A DNA stretch of 37,728 nucleotides. Source: CAYMUR01 sp964393615. GTDB taxonomy: Bacteria; Planctomycetota; Planctomycetia; Pirellulales; Pirellulaceae. The stretch is from the NCBI GenBank assembly GCA_964393615.1, contig CAYMUR010000050.1, positions 1-37,728 of the forward strand, written 5' to 3'. The position numbers and the translations under genes are program-made. Below are positions 8,483 to 17,639 of this stretch, in pieces (position 1 is the stretch's first letter; the number at the start of each line of letters is the position of its first letter). A model generated the notes under the pieces. It did not search any database. It worked only from the letters and a program-made list of their open reading frames with translations, and was not told where the DNA came from.

Positions 8483-8740
8483 ATGAAAAAAGACATTCAT
8501 CCAAAATACTTGGAAACAACGGTTCGTTGCGGGTGTGGTAATTCGTTCACCACACGTAGCACACAAAAAGAACTCAAAATTGACATCTGCAATGAATGCC
8601 ACCCGTTTTACACAGGTAAATTGAAGTATATCGACAGCGCTGGCAGAATTGAGAAATTCAAGAACAAGTTTGCCAAGTCCGGTTATGCCAGTTTGCAGCA
8701 AGGCAAAAAGAAAAAAGGCCCGGCGAAAACTGAGGCGTAG
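8483..8740 (+). CDS. rpmE: 50S ribosomal protein L31 (zinc-binding type)
   Basis: A protein of the large ribosomal subunit at the inter-subunit bridge. The start MKKDIHPKY is the family's standard N-terminus. A longer in-frame extension exists upstream but adds 16 unconserved residues. Cysteines in RCGCGNSF and ICNECHPFYTGK form the zinc ribbon of the C+ L31 class, as opposed to the zinc-independent paralogue used under zinc starvation. The protein is 85 residues with a lysine-rich tail (GKKKKGP). It precedes prfA and prmC, a neighbourhood often conserved in bacteria. Confidence 0.95.
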   Translation: MKKDIHPKYLETTVRCGCGNSFTTRSTQKELKIDICNECHPFYTGKLKYIDSAGRIEKFKNKFAKSGYASLQQGKKKKGPAKTEA

Positions 8741-8975
8741 TTAGTTTCCTACACGGTTTCCTCAATATTTCTACCTCGAATCTGGATTGAAATCCGGACG
8801 TCTCTGGCCCGACTTGGTCGTGTTAGTTCATGTACCTCACGACATTCCCCCATATTGGGTTTTGAAACAAGCCCCGATTTGCGTTATCTTCTGGGATCAA
8901 CAGGCTGGCTTTTGGTAACACATTCCCCTTCGTACCCACACGGGTATTGAAAATTCCCCTCATTGCGTTACGACT

Positions 8976-10049
8976 ATGCGAGAAATGCTTGAAGAAAAAC
9001 TGAAACGTTTCAATGACCTGGAACGTCAAATGATTGATCCGGCTGTGTTATCTAATTCAGGTCGTATAGCAGCCGTGGCACGTGAACATGGATCTCTGCA
9101 ACGGTTGGCAAACAAATATCAACAATTCAAAGAAGTCAGCCAACAAATTTCCGATGCACAAGAGATGATCACTGGCGACGATCTCGAAATGCGCGAATTG
9201 GCTGAACAGGAAGAACCTCAATTAAAGGCAGAACGAGAAAAGGTATGGGAAGACTTACTGGGAATGACCGTCGGTGGCGAAGACGCCCACCGTAGTCGCT
9301 GTGTCATGGAAATCCGCGCAGGGACTGGCGGTGATGAAGCAGCAATTTTCGCCCGAGACTTATACGAAATGTATAAACGTCATGCCGAGATGAAACGCTG
9401 GAAGGCGGAAGTACTTGATGCCAGTCCGACTGAGCTCGGCGGTTTCAAGGAAATCACCCTCGGCTTTCAGGGAGAAGGTGTCTACCGTGAACTCCAATAT
9501 GAAAGCGGCGGGCACCGTGTCCAACGCGTACCGGAAACCGAGGCCAAAGGAAGAATTCATACGTCCGCTGCCACCGTGGCCGTGCTCCCCGAACCTGAAG
9601 ATGTAGAAGTCAATTTAAAACCTGATGAATATCGCAAAGACATCTACCACGCCAGTGGTCCCGGCGGTCAGCACGTCAACAAGACCGCATCTGCTGTTCG
9701 TTTGACACACCACGAAACTGGTATCGTCGTGGCTATTCAAGATGAGAAAAGTCAGCACAAAAATCTTGCCAAAGCAGTTCGCGTACTCAAATCTCGCATC
9801 TACGACCAAAAGCAACAAGCCGAACGGGAAAAACGAGACAGCGAACGAAAACAAATGGTCGGTTCAGGAGATCGCAGTCAACGCATTCGAACTTACAATT
9901 TCCCAGAAAACCGGGTCACTCATCACAGCATCAATTTAACTCTCTACAACCTCGATCAGGTCATGGCCGGAAACCTACACCCGATTACCGAAGCGCTAAT
10001 CGACCATGACCGCGAATCTTTGAGACAATCAATGGGGGGCCTCGATTGA
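8976..10049 (+). CDS. prfA: Peptide chain release factor 1
   Basis: RF1 recognises UAA and UAG and triggers peptide release. The 357-residue protein has the N-terminal helical domain, MEIRAGTGGDEAA, and the codon-recognition segment HRVQRVPETEAKGRIHTSAA, where the P-x-T tripeptide reads PET. The catalytic SGPGGQHVN lies near residue 230, followed by RSQRIRTYNFPENRVT. It overlaps the next gene, prmC, which encodes the methyltransferase for the GGQ glutamine, so the modifier and its target are translationally coupled. No Shine-Dalgarno is evident before the ATG. The 235 bp upstream hold no gene. Confidence 0.97.
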   Translation: MREMLEEKLKRFNDLERQMIDPAVLSNSGRIAAVAREHGSLQRLANKYQQFKEVSQQISDAQEMITGDDLEMRELAEQEEPQLKAEREKVWEDLLGMTVGGEDAHRSRCVMEIRAGTGGDEAAIFARDLYEMYKRHAEMKRWKAEVLDASPTELGGFKEITLGFQGEGVYRELQYESGGHRVQRVPETEAKGRIHTSAATVAVLPEPEDVEVNLKPDEYRKDIYHASGPGGQHVNKTASAVRLTHHETGIVVAIQDEKSQHKNLAKAVRVLKSRIYDQKQQAEREKRDSERKQMVGSGDRSQRIRTYNFPENRVTHHSINLTLYNLDQVMAGNLHPITEALIDHDRESLRQSMGGLD

Positions 10050-10921
10050 CCGACGAGCCATGGACCATCGGAAATTTACTTCGCTGGACAAAATCCTATC
10101 TTGGAGAGCACGGATCAGACACACCACGTCTAGACGCCGAAGTACTTTTGGCCAAAGCCCAAGGCTGCCAACGCATTGACTTGTACACGACCTATGACGA
10201 ATTTGCCAGTGATAAAACTCTGGTCACCTATCGAGAACTAGTCCGACGCCGTGCTATTGGAACCCCGGTTGCATACCTGGTTGGACAACGTGAATTTTAT
10301 TCCCGCGAATTTAGAGTGACTCCTGACGTACTCATACCACGTCCAGAAACTGAATTTGTTTTGGTTGCCTTGTTGGACCTCGTGAAACAACTTGGCGAAC
10401 AAACTATCGAGTTGGCCGACGTGGGAACCGGAAGCGGCATTCTCGCCATTTGCGCAGCCTTGCACATACCGGACTGCCAAGTGGTTGCCATTGATATTTC
10501 ACAAGAAGCGATTCGCATCGCCGAATCCAACGCAGTGTCACATCAAGTTGAAAAACACGTGCAATTTCTCAAAGGAGATCTACTGGCTCCGCTCAAATCC
10601 GATCACGTATTCGATTTCATCGTTAGTAATCCACCTTATGTCACAGAAGTCGAATGGGAATCCCTGGCAATCAACGTGCGTGAACATGAACCACGAAACG
10701 CCCTCGTTGCGGGTGAGCAAGGCACCGAAGTCATTGATCGTCTGATTGAACAATCCACAACGCACTTAAAACGGGGCGGTTGGCTAGTTGTCGAAATAAG
10801 TCCAATGCTTGTAGAGCAAGTTGACGCACTCTTTGCTGATACACCCCAATTTGGACCAACCAGGATTGCAAAAGATTTGGCAGATCATCCACGCGTGATC
10901 ATGGCACAATGTGTTGCATAA
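10046..10921 (+). CDS. prmC: Release factor glutamine methyltransferase
   Basis: Transfers a methyl group from S-adenosylmethionine to the GGQ glutamine of RF1 and RF2. The 291-residue protein has the SAM-binding motif DVGTGSGILAI, an acidic VVAIDIS loop, and the substrate-glutamine motif SNPPYV. An N-terminal helical domain precedes these, including VAYLVGQREFYSREF, which is typical of PrmC. The start is inferred to be TTG at 10046-10048, overlapping the prfA stop TGA at 10047-10049 by two bases. No ATG is nearby, and this overlap implies translational coupling. Confidence 0.93.
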   Translation: MTDEPWTIGNLLRWTKSYLGEHGSDTPRLDAEVLLAKAQGCQRIDLYTTYDEFASDKTLVTYRELVRRRAIGTPVAYLVGQREFYSREFRVTPDVLIPRPETEFVLVALLDLVKQLGEQTIELADVGTGSGILAICAALHIPDCQVVAIDISQEAIRIAESNAVSHQVEKHVQFLKGDLLAPLKSDHVFDFIVSNPPYVTEVEWESLAINVREHEPRNALVAGEQGTEVIDRLIEQSTTHLKRGGWLVVEISPMLVEQVDALFADTPQFGPTRIAKDLADHPRVIMAQCVA

Positions 10922-11013
10922 TGCGCCAACCTAAGCTTTCATCACGCCGAATCGGTTTCCAGCATCCGCTTGAGTCATAACGCTCATCAACGACATTGCG
11001 AATTCGCGATTGA

Positions 11014-12366
11014 CTACCCAGAACTACCAAAACCTGGATTGTTCCCCCTGGTGGGCTGGGGTGTCAGAACCGCCAAATGTGCGGAGGTCCACTCGAGCAT
11101 CGGACGATTTTCAAATGTGTTTCGGTACTCATCGATTTTCAATATTAAAACCGCAATTTGATCGCTAATCTTTTCCGAATTCCGCTGACCTCCAAGAACG
11201 GCATCCATCCTGGACACCGTACAGGACAACGCACCCAGCAATGCTGTTACTTCAAGTGACGTCTCTTCAATGCATGCTGAGTATTGGACAAAATCACTGA
11301 ATTGCCCACCCATTTCATCCAAGTACTCGATCGTCGCCTGCTGGTTCACCATCCATTTGGAAACGATCTCATCCAAACCCTCGATACGGTTTATTTCATC
11401 GGGTTCGTCGCGACCGTCAACCCTGGGATCTTGTTGTTGGGCAAAGCGGTGAAGTTGTTTCTTCAGTCCGGCAAGGTCTGCCGCATACTGCTCACCGATT
11501 CCCGATAAAATCGCTTTGACTACGACGGATGATTCGAGTGGATTCTCCATTTCATTAGTCGTCGGGAGCTGTACCGTGTAAGCGTCTCGATTTCCGTTTG
11601 ACGAACTCGTCTCGTTCTCCTGTATTTTTTTTTCTTCACACAACAAATCAAATGCTTCGACCTGCTCACTGACATCTTCTAGATCGGCACTAACGTCCAA
11701 GGGTTGGTCATCATCGTCCGTATTGGCACTTTTGGTTACGGTACTGTCCTGGCGAAATCCAGCTGGCACGATATCCTCTAAACCCTCGACGATCACTGCA
11801 GACGTGGTACTCGGCTTCACAGGACCTCGCTGATCCGTTGAAAAAGACCGATCCCCGTCAGTCTGTTGATTTTCGACAAATTCCCCGTAGTCCGTAGCTG
11901 GCTCCTCGGAAGGTAAGTCTGGAACGGCGTTTTGTGAAGTGGGGGATAGTTCTACGAACAATGTTTTGTCGGACGTCCCTGCCTGGCCAGGATTGGACGA
12001 TTTGTTGCCTGAGTGGTCACTGCCATTCACGGGTTGAACTGAATCTGGGCTATCTTGTGAACCGGTCGCAGGGACAACGGCGTCGGTAATATCGATAGAG
12101 TCGCGTAATTCTGCTGGCCGGTTTGTATACGTGTCCATCGACTCGACTTCGGGCAAACCTACCTGCTCATCCCTAGGTACATCCAAGGATAAATCCGAGT
12201 TGACAGAATTATTCTGTCGAGCGTCATTCGCTGCTCCCGCTTTTAAAGCCGGAGTCGATTCTCGCCAGACCGCCACGTGCCGGTAGCGCTCAAGCCACAG
12301 GGCAACGGTATAGCCCAGGGCCAAATTCAGCAGACCAATCGTAAAAATATAGAATGTCACAGCCAT
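11014..12366 (-). CDS. Uncharacterised membrane-anchored acidic protein with C-terminal helical region
   Basis: Not recognised as a named family. The 450-residue protein begins with a single hydrophobic segment (VTFYIFTIGLLNLALGYTVA), then a short basic stretch (LERYRH), suggesting an N-terminal inner-membrane anchor with the rest cytoplasmic. A long Asp/Glu/Ser/Thr-rich, probably disordered linker spans about residues 40-290. The last 160 residues are predicted helical with regular hydrophobic spacing (AGLKKQLHRFAQQ, IEYLDEMGGQFSDFVQ, LEVTALLGALSCTVSRM), possibly a coiled coil. The gene converges on prmC with 92 bp between stops and is divergent from the BBP7 gene. The architecture recalls planctomycete membrane-tethered scaffold proteins, but no function can be assigned. 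Confidence 0.75.
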   Translation of the reverse strand: MAVTFYIFTIGLLNLALGYTVALWLERYRHVAVWRESTPALKAGAANDARQNNSVNSDLSLDVPRDEQVGLPEVESMDTYTNRPAELRDSIDITDAVVPATGSQDSPDSVQPVNGSDHSGNKSSNPGQAGTSDKTLFVELSPTSQNAVPDLPSEEPATDYGEFVENQQTDGDRSFSTDQRGPVKPSTTSAVIVEGLEDIVPAGFRQDSTVTKSANTDDDDQPLDVSADLEDVSEQVEAFDLLCEEKKIQENETSSSNGNRDAYTVQLPTTNEMENPLESSVVVKAILSGIGEQYAADLAGLKKQLHRFAQQQDPRVDGRDEPDEINRIEGLDEIVSKWMVNQQATIEYLDEMGGQFSDFVQYSACIEETSLEVTALLGALSCTVSRMDAVLGGQRNSEKISDQIAVLILKIDEYRNTFENRPMLEWTSAHLAVLTPQPTRGNNPGFGSSG

Positions 12367-12813
12367 ACTTTCGGTAGTTGCCCTAATTCAAACTTACGTT
12401 ATTCTTCACCCTTCCAGCCAAACACTAGCCATTTCATCCACTAGTGATAGCAGTGCTATGTTGAAAAAAATTTCGGCCTCATCTCGACGGCACTGCTAGT
12501 GCTGACTTCGTGACAGTTTCACAGCGATTGGCAGACTTACCGGTTCAATCCTTCCAAACCAGAAAGGCAATAGAAAATACTCAACCGGTGCATCACACAT
12601 TGACGACGTTATCGTTAGAACGTGATCTCTCCGAGTTCATACGATCGTTGAACGGAATGTCTCACCAACTTCCGCATCCAATGGCACCAAGAGAAGCATT
12701 TCGGAGGGACCTATACGGTTGCAACAGGCAACCGGACCGCAGGAATACAGTTAGTTTCTTGTTACAACCACAAGAAACTCGTTCCAGGCGGAACAACAAG
12801 GGGGGGATAAATT
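12367..12813. other. Divergent intergenic region, 447 bp
   Basis: Lies between the minus-strand membrane protein and the plus-strand barrel gene, so it should hold both promoters. An eight-base inverted repeat, AGCAGTGC at 12450-12457 and GCACTGCT at 12490-12497, flanks an A-rich stretch with a 32-base loop. An open frame starting at 12510 runs into the barrel gene in another frame and has no protein-like character. Confidence 0.5.
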
Positions 12814-14274
12814 ATGAGGCGATTGGCGAAGGCATTGGCATTTGCCTGCCTGGTACTTACAACCAGCGCAGAGAGGGGTTCGGCACAACAACATGCCTAT
12901 CCCGGCCCGTCGGATTCTTACTGGAAACCAGCCTCGAACACGGTCGTCATCTCAGACGGACAAGCCCCCTATGCGCCAACGTCATATGGGCAGGAAATAG
13001 GTCTCGATCCCGCAATCGATGAAGGTTATTTGGACGGTACACACGAACTATGGCTCGGTGACTGTCGTGACACTTTATGCGGTGGGGCCATGCTTTGGGG
13101 TAGCTATGACGTACTAGGAGTGTTTCAACAGAGCCGACAAGTTCCACCCTTGATCACTACCAGCCCGGCAGGTCCCCCTCCCACCCCACAGTCGGATGCC
13201 GGAGTTTTGGGGCTGCCCACCACTTCTACAATATTTGGCAATGATGGACTCGAAGACGATCCAAGTTTCGGCATGCGAGGTGAGCTGGGAATCTGGTTAA
13301 AAAATTCCGGTGGCCGGCAAGGGTTCGGTGCTTCGATGATGTATCTTCCAGAAAATGAAAACGGATATTCTGCCAGCAGTGGTGGTAACACAATATTGGC
13401 AAGACCGTTCTTTGATGCACTGACAGGGCAACAGGCATCGCAGCTCGTGGCATATCCTGGAATGGTCAGTGGCACGGTGAATGTGCGGGGCGGAACCGAA
13501 ATCTATAATGGCGAATTATTTTTACGGCGTCAAATCGGAGCATGCCCTATGACACCACGTGTCTTTTTGTTGACAAGTGAAGTAGGAATGTGCGGAAGGC
13601 GAATTTTTAACCTGCCGGGAATGCAACGCATACCGGGTTTGCAACGCGTGGGCAACGTATTATGCAACGTGCTGACCACACCACCGCAGACTCGAGTCGA
13701 TTTAATTACAGGCTACCAATTCAACCGAGTCGATGACCGGTTGTCCATTGGAAATACCCTTGTCAGCCTGGATCCTTCTTTTCTAGGGCAAGTTGGTACG
13801 ACACTTGACGCATTTGATCGGTTTGAAACACGTAACGAATTCCATGGAGGTACACTCGGCCTGAAATCTGTATCACGGTTTGGCTGCTGGACACTCTCAT
13901 TATTCGGTAAAGTGGGTTTGGGAAGCATGTTGCAGCAGGTGACAATCGACGGCCTGACAACCGTCACATTGCCAGGTGGCCCTTCATCCACCAATTCGGG
14001 AGGACTTCTGGCACAGTCAACAAACATCGGAAACATCGAGCGAAACCAATTCTCTGTGATTCCAGAAGCCAGGATTAGTCTCAGCTATGACCTCACCTGC
14101 CGGCTCAAAATGGGCGTTGGTTACCAATTCACCTATTGGGAGAGCATCGCCTTGGCCAGCGATCAGATCACCCAAGTTGACATGAGCCAAGCACCGTCCA
14201 ATGCTTCCTTAGGTCTTCAGAAAAGTGACTTCTTAGTACACGCCGGTACGCTTTTCTTACACTGGAATTATTAA
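12814..14274 (+). CDS. BBP7-family outer-membrane beta-barrel protein
   Basis: A predicted porin-like outer-membrane protein of a family expanded in planctomycetes. The signal peptide MRRLAKALAFACLVL... ends near SAERGSAQ. The 486-residue protein then shows alternating polar and hydrophobic strands, many Gly and aromatic residues, a GMRGELGIWL strand early, repeated RLSIGN and SVSRFGCWTLSLFGKVGLG type strands later, and an aromatic C-terminal strand ending LHWNY. This is the one gene here with a very strong ribosome-binding site: a run of seven G at 12801-12807 just upstream of the ATG. That suggests high expression. The family name rests on overall resemblance. Confidence 0.75.
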   Translation: MRRLAKALAFACLVLTTSAERGSAQQHAYPGPSDSYWKPASNTVVISDGQAPYAPTSYGQEIGLDPAIDEGYLDGTHELWLGDCRDTLCGGAMLWGSYDVLGVFQQSRQVPPLITTSPAGPPPTPQSDAGVLGLPTTSTIFGNDGLEDDPSFGMRGELGIWLKNSGGRQGFGASMMYLPENENGYSASSGGNTILARPFFDALTGQQASQLVAYPGMVSGTVNVRGGTEIYNGELFLRRQIGACPMTPRVFLLTSEVGMCGRRIFNLPGMQRIPGLQRVGNVLCNVLTTPPQTRVDLITGYQFNRVDDRLSIGNTLVSLDPSFLGQVGTTLDAFDRFETRNEFHGGTLGLKSVSRFGCWTLSLFGKVGLGSMLQQVTIDGLTTVTLPGGPSSTNSGGLLAQSTNIGNIERNQFSVIPEARISLSYDLTCRLKMGVGYQFTYWESIALASDQITQVDMSQAPSNASLGLQKSDFLVHAGTLFLHWNY

Positions 14275-14689
14275 CACTACCTCTTTCTTTTACCACGCAA
14301 CCGCGTACAGCTTGATCTCTTACGGCAGCAAGCCCAGGACAACTGGACATTGTCTGCACAGGCTGTCCCGCATGAGACTCCTGTCACAAAAGAGCCACTT
14401 ACAGAGAGTGTGACACGGCTCCGAGGCGTTTTCTTGAAACGTCATTCCGTCTATCCAACCGGGTTGCGCACAGCCAACATTTGCAGGAGACAACCCGGTC
14501 GACCATTCTTCAGACGCTGGAGATTTAGCGTAATTGCATAAAGATTGCTAACTGGGAAGTCTTTCCTTGACCTCGGGGTCCTAAGGACAATATGCACCCT
14601 GCTGAAATTTCCGGCTGAATCGGTCGATCACGTTAAGCAACCGCACTGTTTGTAACAACGCCCAGAATAGTGACCAAAGGGATTCAATC
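14275..14689. other. Intergenic region, 415 bp
   Basis: Separates the barrel gene from the YwqK-repeat gene. I see no gene, RNA or clear terminator in it. The last bases hold AAAGGGA at 14678-14684, a ribosome-binding site for the next gene. Confidence 0.5.
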
Positions 14690-15910
14690 ATGACCCGACT
14701 AATTAGCCCATTGGCGACAATCTTGATAGCACTTCTTGCTTCCGTCGACGCATTTCCAAACGATACCGGGGGCTTGGCCCCTGAACCAGTCGATATCGTG
14801 ATCCCACGGACTGTTCCGGCACCCTTAAAAATTAGCAAGTCTAATACAACCCCCGTCACTTCCGACACTTCGCCTGAAGAAAAAATCGAAGTCATTACCA
14901 GGGAATACATCACTGGTCCAGCAAAAGTTCGCCGTGAAGTCAAACGGGACCTGACTGGAAATTTTGTCAATCATGGCGAATGGCGAGCTTTTGGTGAAGA
15001 TGGAGACCCGATTGCTGTTGGCCATTATCATAATGGCCTTCCGGATGGTCGCTGGACATACGTGCATTCTGCGACGACCTCTCAACTTTATTCCAAGGTG
15101 CCCTACAACAAATTTACGGAGCCTTTTACCTCCACCGCAACCCTGCAAAATGGAAAATTACACGGTACCTGGACCATCGTCGACAAAGAAGAACGCACCG
15201 TTAGCGTATTTGAATTTATCAATGGTCAACGAAATGGTCTCTGCAAATGGTATTTTCCGTCTGGCCAATTAATGCAGGAGATTACCTACACCCAGGGACT
15301 CGTTGATGGCCAGCGACGAAAATGGGATGCCGATGGCAATTTGATTTTGGACGACAATTATCAAAAGGGGCGCCGGCGCTCACTACAGGTTCGATATGAT
15401 GCTGTTGGTAATAAGAAATCAGAAGGCATGTACTTACAACCACAACTTGTGGTCGATTCCTCAGACGACTGGTGGAATGCGAAACTAGCTACCTATAAAG
15501 TAATTGGAACGAATGACCGTCACGGCAATTGGACAGAATGGCACCCAAATGGACAATCGAAGGTAACCGGCAGATATGTAAAAAATATTCGCGACGGTGA
15601 GTTCACTTGGTGGTACGCCGACGGAAAACGGCAAATTTATGGAAACTACCGGAACGGTAAAAAATATGGAGTCTGGGTTTGGTGGCACAGAAACGGTCAG
15701 AAAGCGGCTCAAGGATTTTACGTAAACGACAAATCAACAAATAACTGGGCCTTCTGGAATCCGAATGGTCAGCTGATCCAGATAAAAGAAGTTCCTCAGA
15801 TTGGCCAACTCATTCTAGACTCTGAATCGCGCTCACAGACGGGAGAAAATACATCAACCACCAGTGACGGCCAATCTCGCAGAGACTCAACAGCAACAAG
15901 GCAAAGGTAA
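14690..15910 (+). CDS. Exported YwqK/MORN-like repeat protein
   Basis: A 406-residue exported protein with an N-terminal signal peptide (LATILIALLASVDA) and a series of about eight repeats of the form NG...DGxWxxWxxNGQ. Examples are NGLPDGRW, NGKLHGTW, NGQRNGLCKWYFPSGQ, GNWTEWHPNGQ, DGEFTWWYADGK and YGVWVWWHRNGQ. These are YwqK/MORN-type beta-hairpin repeats. The family was named after an antitoxin of Bacillus, but in planctomycetes such secreted copies are usually solitary with no toxin beside them, as here. The tail is polar and Ser/Thr-rich. The ATG has AAAGGGA at a good distance. Function unknown; a repeat-built extracytoplasmic binding or scaffold role is likely. Confidence 0.85.
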   Translation: MTRLISPLATILIALLASVDAFPNDTGGLAPEPVDIVIPRTVPAPLKISKSNTTPVTSDTSPEEKIEVITREYITGPAKVRREVKRDLTGNFVNHGEWRAFGEDGDPIAVGHYHNGLPDGRWTYVHSATTSQLYSKVPYNKFTEPFTSTATLQNGKLHGTWTIVDKEERTVSVFEFINGQRNGLCKWYFPSGQLMQEITYTQGLVDGQRRKWDADGNLILDDNYQKGRRRSLQVRYDAVGNKKSEGMYLQPQLVVDSSDDWWNAKLATYKVIGTNDRHGNWTEWHPNGQSKVTGRYVKNIRDGEFTWWYADGKRQIYGNYRNGKKYGVWVWWHRNGQKAAQGFYVNDKSTNNWAFWNPNGQLIQIKEVPQIGQLILDSESRSQTGENTSTTSDGQSRRDSTATRQR

Positions 15911-15952
15911 ACCAATTCACAATACCCGTTGTCGTTCAACCGGATGACCAGG

Positions 15953-16288
15953 TTAGACGTTAAGCATAGGCTGGCCAACATAAAGTTGTAGAATCTGGCT
16001 CTGTACCTTAATCGCGCGGATTAGTATCCAGATCTGGTCCGCTTGGAACTGCTTGGGATCCGATTCTGCCAGGGTTTCTAGTTCTTCGGTCATGGCAGCA
16101 TGCTGATCAGTTGCTGCTTGAAGTTTCAAACCTATTTCCTGCCAGGTATTCGTCAAACGATCGGTCTCCTTCAATTCCTCCAGATCATCTACAGCAGTAC
16201 AAAGCAACAAGCATAAACGGGCAACGTCACTTGCATCAGCTTCTGGCTGAAGTTGTTCTATCTGTAAAGCAAGGTCTTGACACTTCAT
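15953..16288 (-). CDS. Small uncharacterised helical protein
   Basis: About 111 residues, strongly helical and acidic: LALQIEQLQPEAD, a central LCLLLCTAVDDLEELKETD, then QFQADQIWILIRAIKVQSQI and the end LYVGQPMLNV. No family recognised. An in-frame ATG 36 codons further upstream (16396) exists, but its extra residues look random. AGGA lies about nine bases before the ATG at 16288, which supports the shorter start. The gene is convergent with the YwqK-repeat gene (42 bp between stops) and downstream of the glycosyltransferase on the same strand. A soluble bundle or an interaction partner is possible. Confidence 0.6.
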   Translation of the reverse strand: MKCQDLALQIEQLQPEADASDVARLCLLLCTAVDDLEELKETDRLTNTWQEIGLKLQAATDQHAAMTEELETLAESDPKQFQADQIWILIRAIKVQSQILQLYVGQPMLNV

Positions 16289-16500
16289 GGCTGGGTCCTG
16301 ACTATCGTAAGGTGCAATGCGATGTACATGGACCGAGTCACCGGACGAACAGAGGGGTGCGCGACAAACGGCTTCCGGTATGTCACAAATCAACAAAAGA
16401 CAAGTCGCTTGGCCTGTTTTCGTTGGCCAAGCTTTACTAGAACTTTAGCTTAAAAACGAGAACCGCGCTATTTTTTTTTAAGCCCCATGGCTACCTGCCT

Positions 16501-17639
16501 TTACAACGAATGGCCCGTTATCGATAAAACTTCGGCATAGAGCTCTAGTAAGCAGTGCGCAGCCTGCGTGGTATTAAAGAATTTCGCGACCCGCTGCCGT
16601 GCAGCCATTCCCAACCGCGCACGCCCGGCACCATCATCAAGCAAATTCGTCACCGCCGCAGCCAAAGAGATACGATCTTCTGGCCTGACAAGAATAGCTG
16701 CTTCTACCTCTGGAGGGAAAATTTCGGACGTGCCACCTACGTTGGTCGCAACGATTGCCACACCCGTAGCGGCCGCTTCCAGCAAAACGCGCCCCAGTGG
16801 CTCTTGACGTGCTGCATGGACGAGAACACAAAATTCCACAAGAAGATCGGGAATGTCGTTCCGATACCCAAGGAAATGAACCCGTCCGAACAAGGGCGTC
16901 TCGCTGGCAAGCCGAAAAAGTTTTCTCTCAAATTCGAGGGCCTCAGCTTTCCCGGAAAACCGCTCACCGACAACGACCAGGTGGCATTGCTGATGCGTCG
17001 ACATAACACGACGCATCGCATCGAACAAAAAGTCCAGGCCTTTACGCATTCCAATCTGGCCGATGGCACCCACAAGCGGTACGGTCGGCGTCAACCCGAG
17101 TTCTGCATGCAAGAACCCAGTTGGCTTGGTTGGACAAAAACGGTGTAANNNNNNNNNNCTGCTATGTCACTTTCACAAACACCTGCCTCCACATACCATT
17201 TCTTTGTAGCTTCGGAAACAGCAGCCAAACGCGTATGGTATGCCAGGTCTGCCAACGCTCTGTTGCTGAGGCGAACGATATCACGTAAGTGACCAACACT
17301 AGGACAGCCATAGTCGCGCAGTACCGGTCCAGACAATCGGCTGGTAGACAGGCTATTCGCATGCACTAAATCAGGTCGCATTTTTTCGCAAATCAACCCA
17401 AACTCGTGCCTTAATGACGCTTGCTCCAAACGCACTCCCCTCTGGTCATAAAAATGCAGGGGGATCAAACCAACATCTAATGGACGTAACGCATCGACAA
17501 GATCTCCATGCGTTGGAAGTACCACAAAGACTTCAAATGAATGATCAAGAATTGCAGGCAATACACTCAGCAATGATCGTTCACCACCATTCAATGTGGC
17601 ATATTCACAGAAGAGCAGCAGTCGTTTTACTCTGGCCAT
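16501..17639 (-). CDS. Family 4 glycosyltransferase, interrupted by an assembly gap
   Basis: A GT-B fold enzyme that would transfer a sugar from a nucleotide donor, probably for cell-surface or exopolysaccharide. The N-terminal acceptor domain starts at ATG 17639 (MARVKRLLLFCEYATLNGGE) and includes HANSLSTSRL and GHLRDIVRLSNRAL. After the N gap the donor domain reads LHRFCPTKPTGF, VPLVGAIGQIGMRKGLDFL, HLVVVGE and VHFLGYRNDIPDLL. The catalytic-site segment is ARQEPLGRVLLEAAATGVAIVATNVGGTSEI, the usual E-x7-E region. The halves lie in different frames only because the gap is not truly 10 bases. The missing piece is probably the short loop NGVD-like segment before LHRF, roughly ten residues. No sugar specificity can be deduced. 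Confidence 0.88.
17149..17158. other. Scaffold gap (10 N) inside the glycosyltransferase
   Basis: Ten Ns separate codons for CESDIA from codons for LHRFCP. Reading straight through shifts the frame, so the true gap length differs from 10. Confidence 0.95.

Noticed and set aside
12510..13022. Open frame of 170 codons upstream of and overlapping the barrel gene
   Set aside because: It runs into the well-supported barrel gene in another frame, has no ribosome-binding site and has an unstructured, Arg/Gln-rich composition.
14690..15910. Toxin-antitoxin system
   Set aside because: Only a YwqK-type repeat protein is present. It is exported and no toxin candidate adjoins it.
16465..16490. T-run next to AGCCCCATGGCT as a terminator
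   Set aside because: The T-run precedes the hairpin on the plus strand and becomes an A-run on the minus strand, so it fits a terminator in neither direction.
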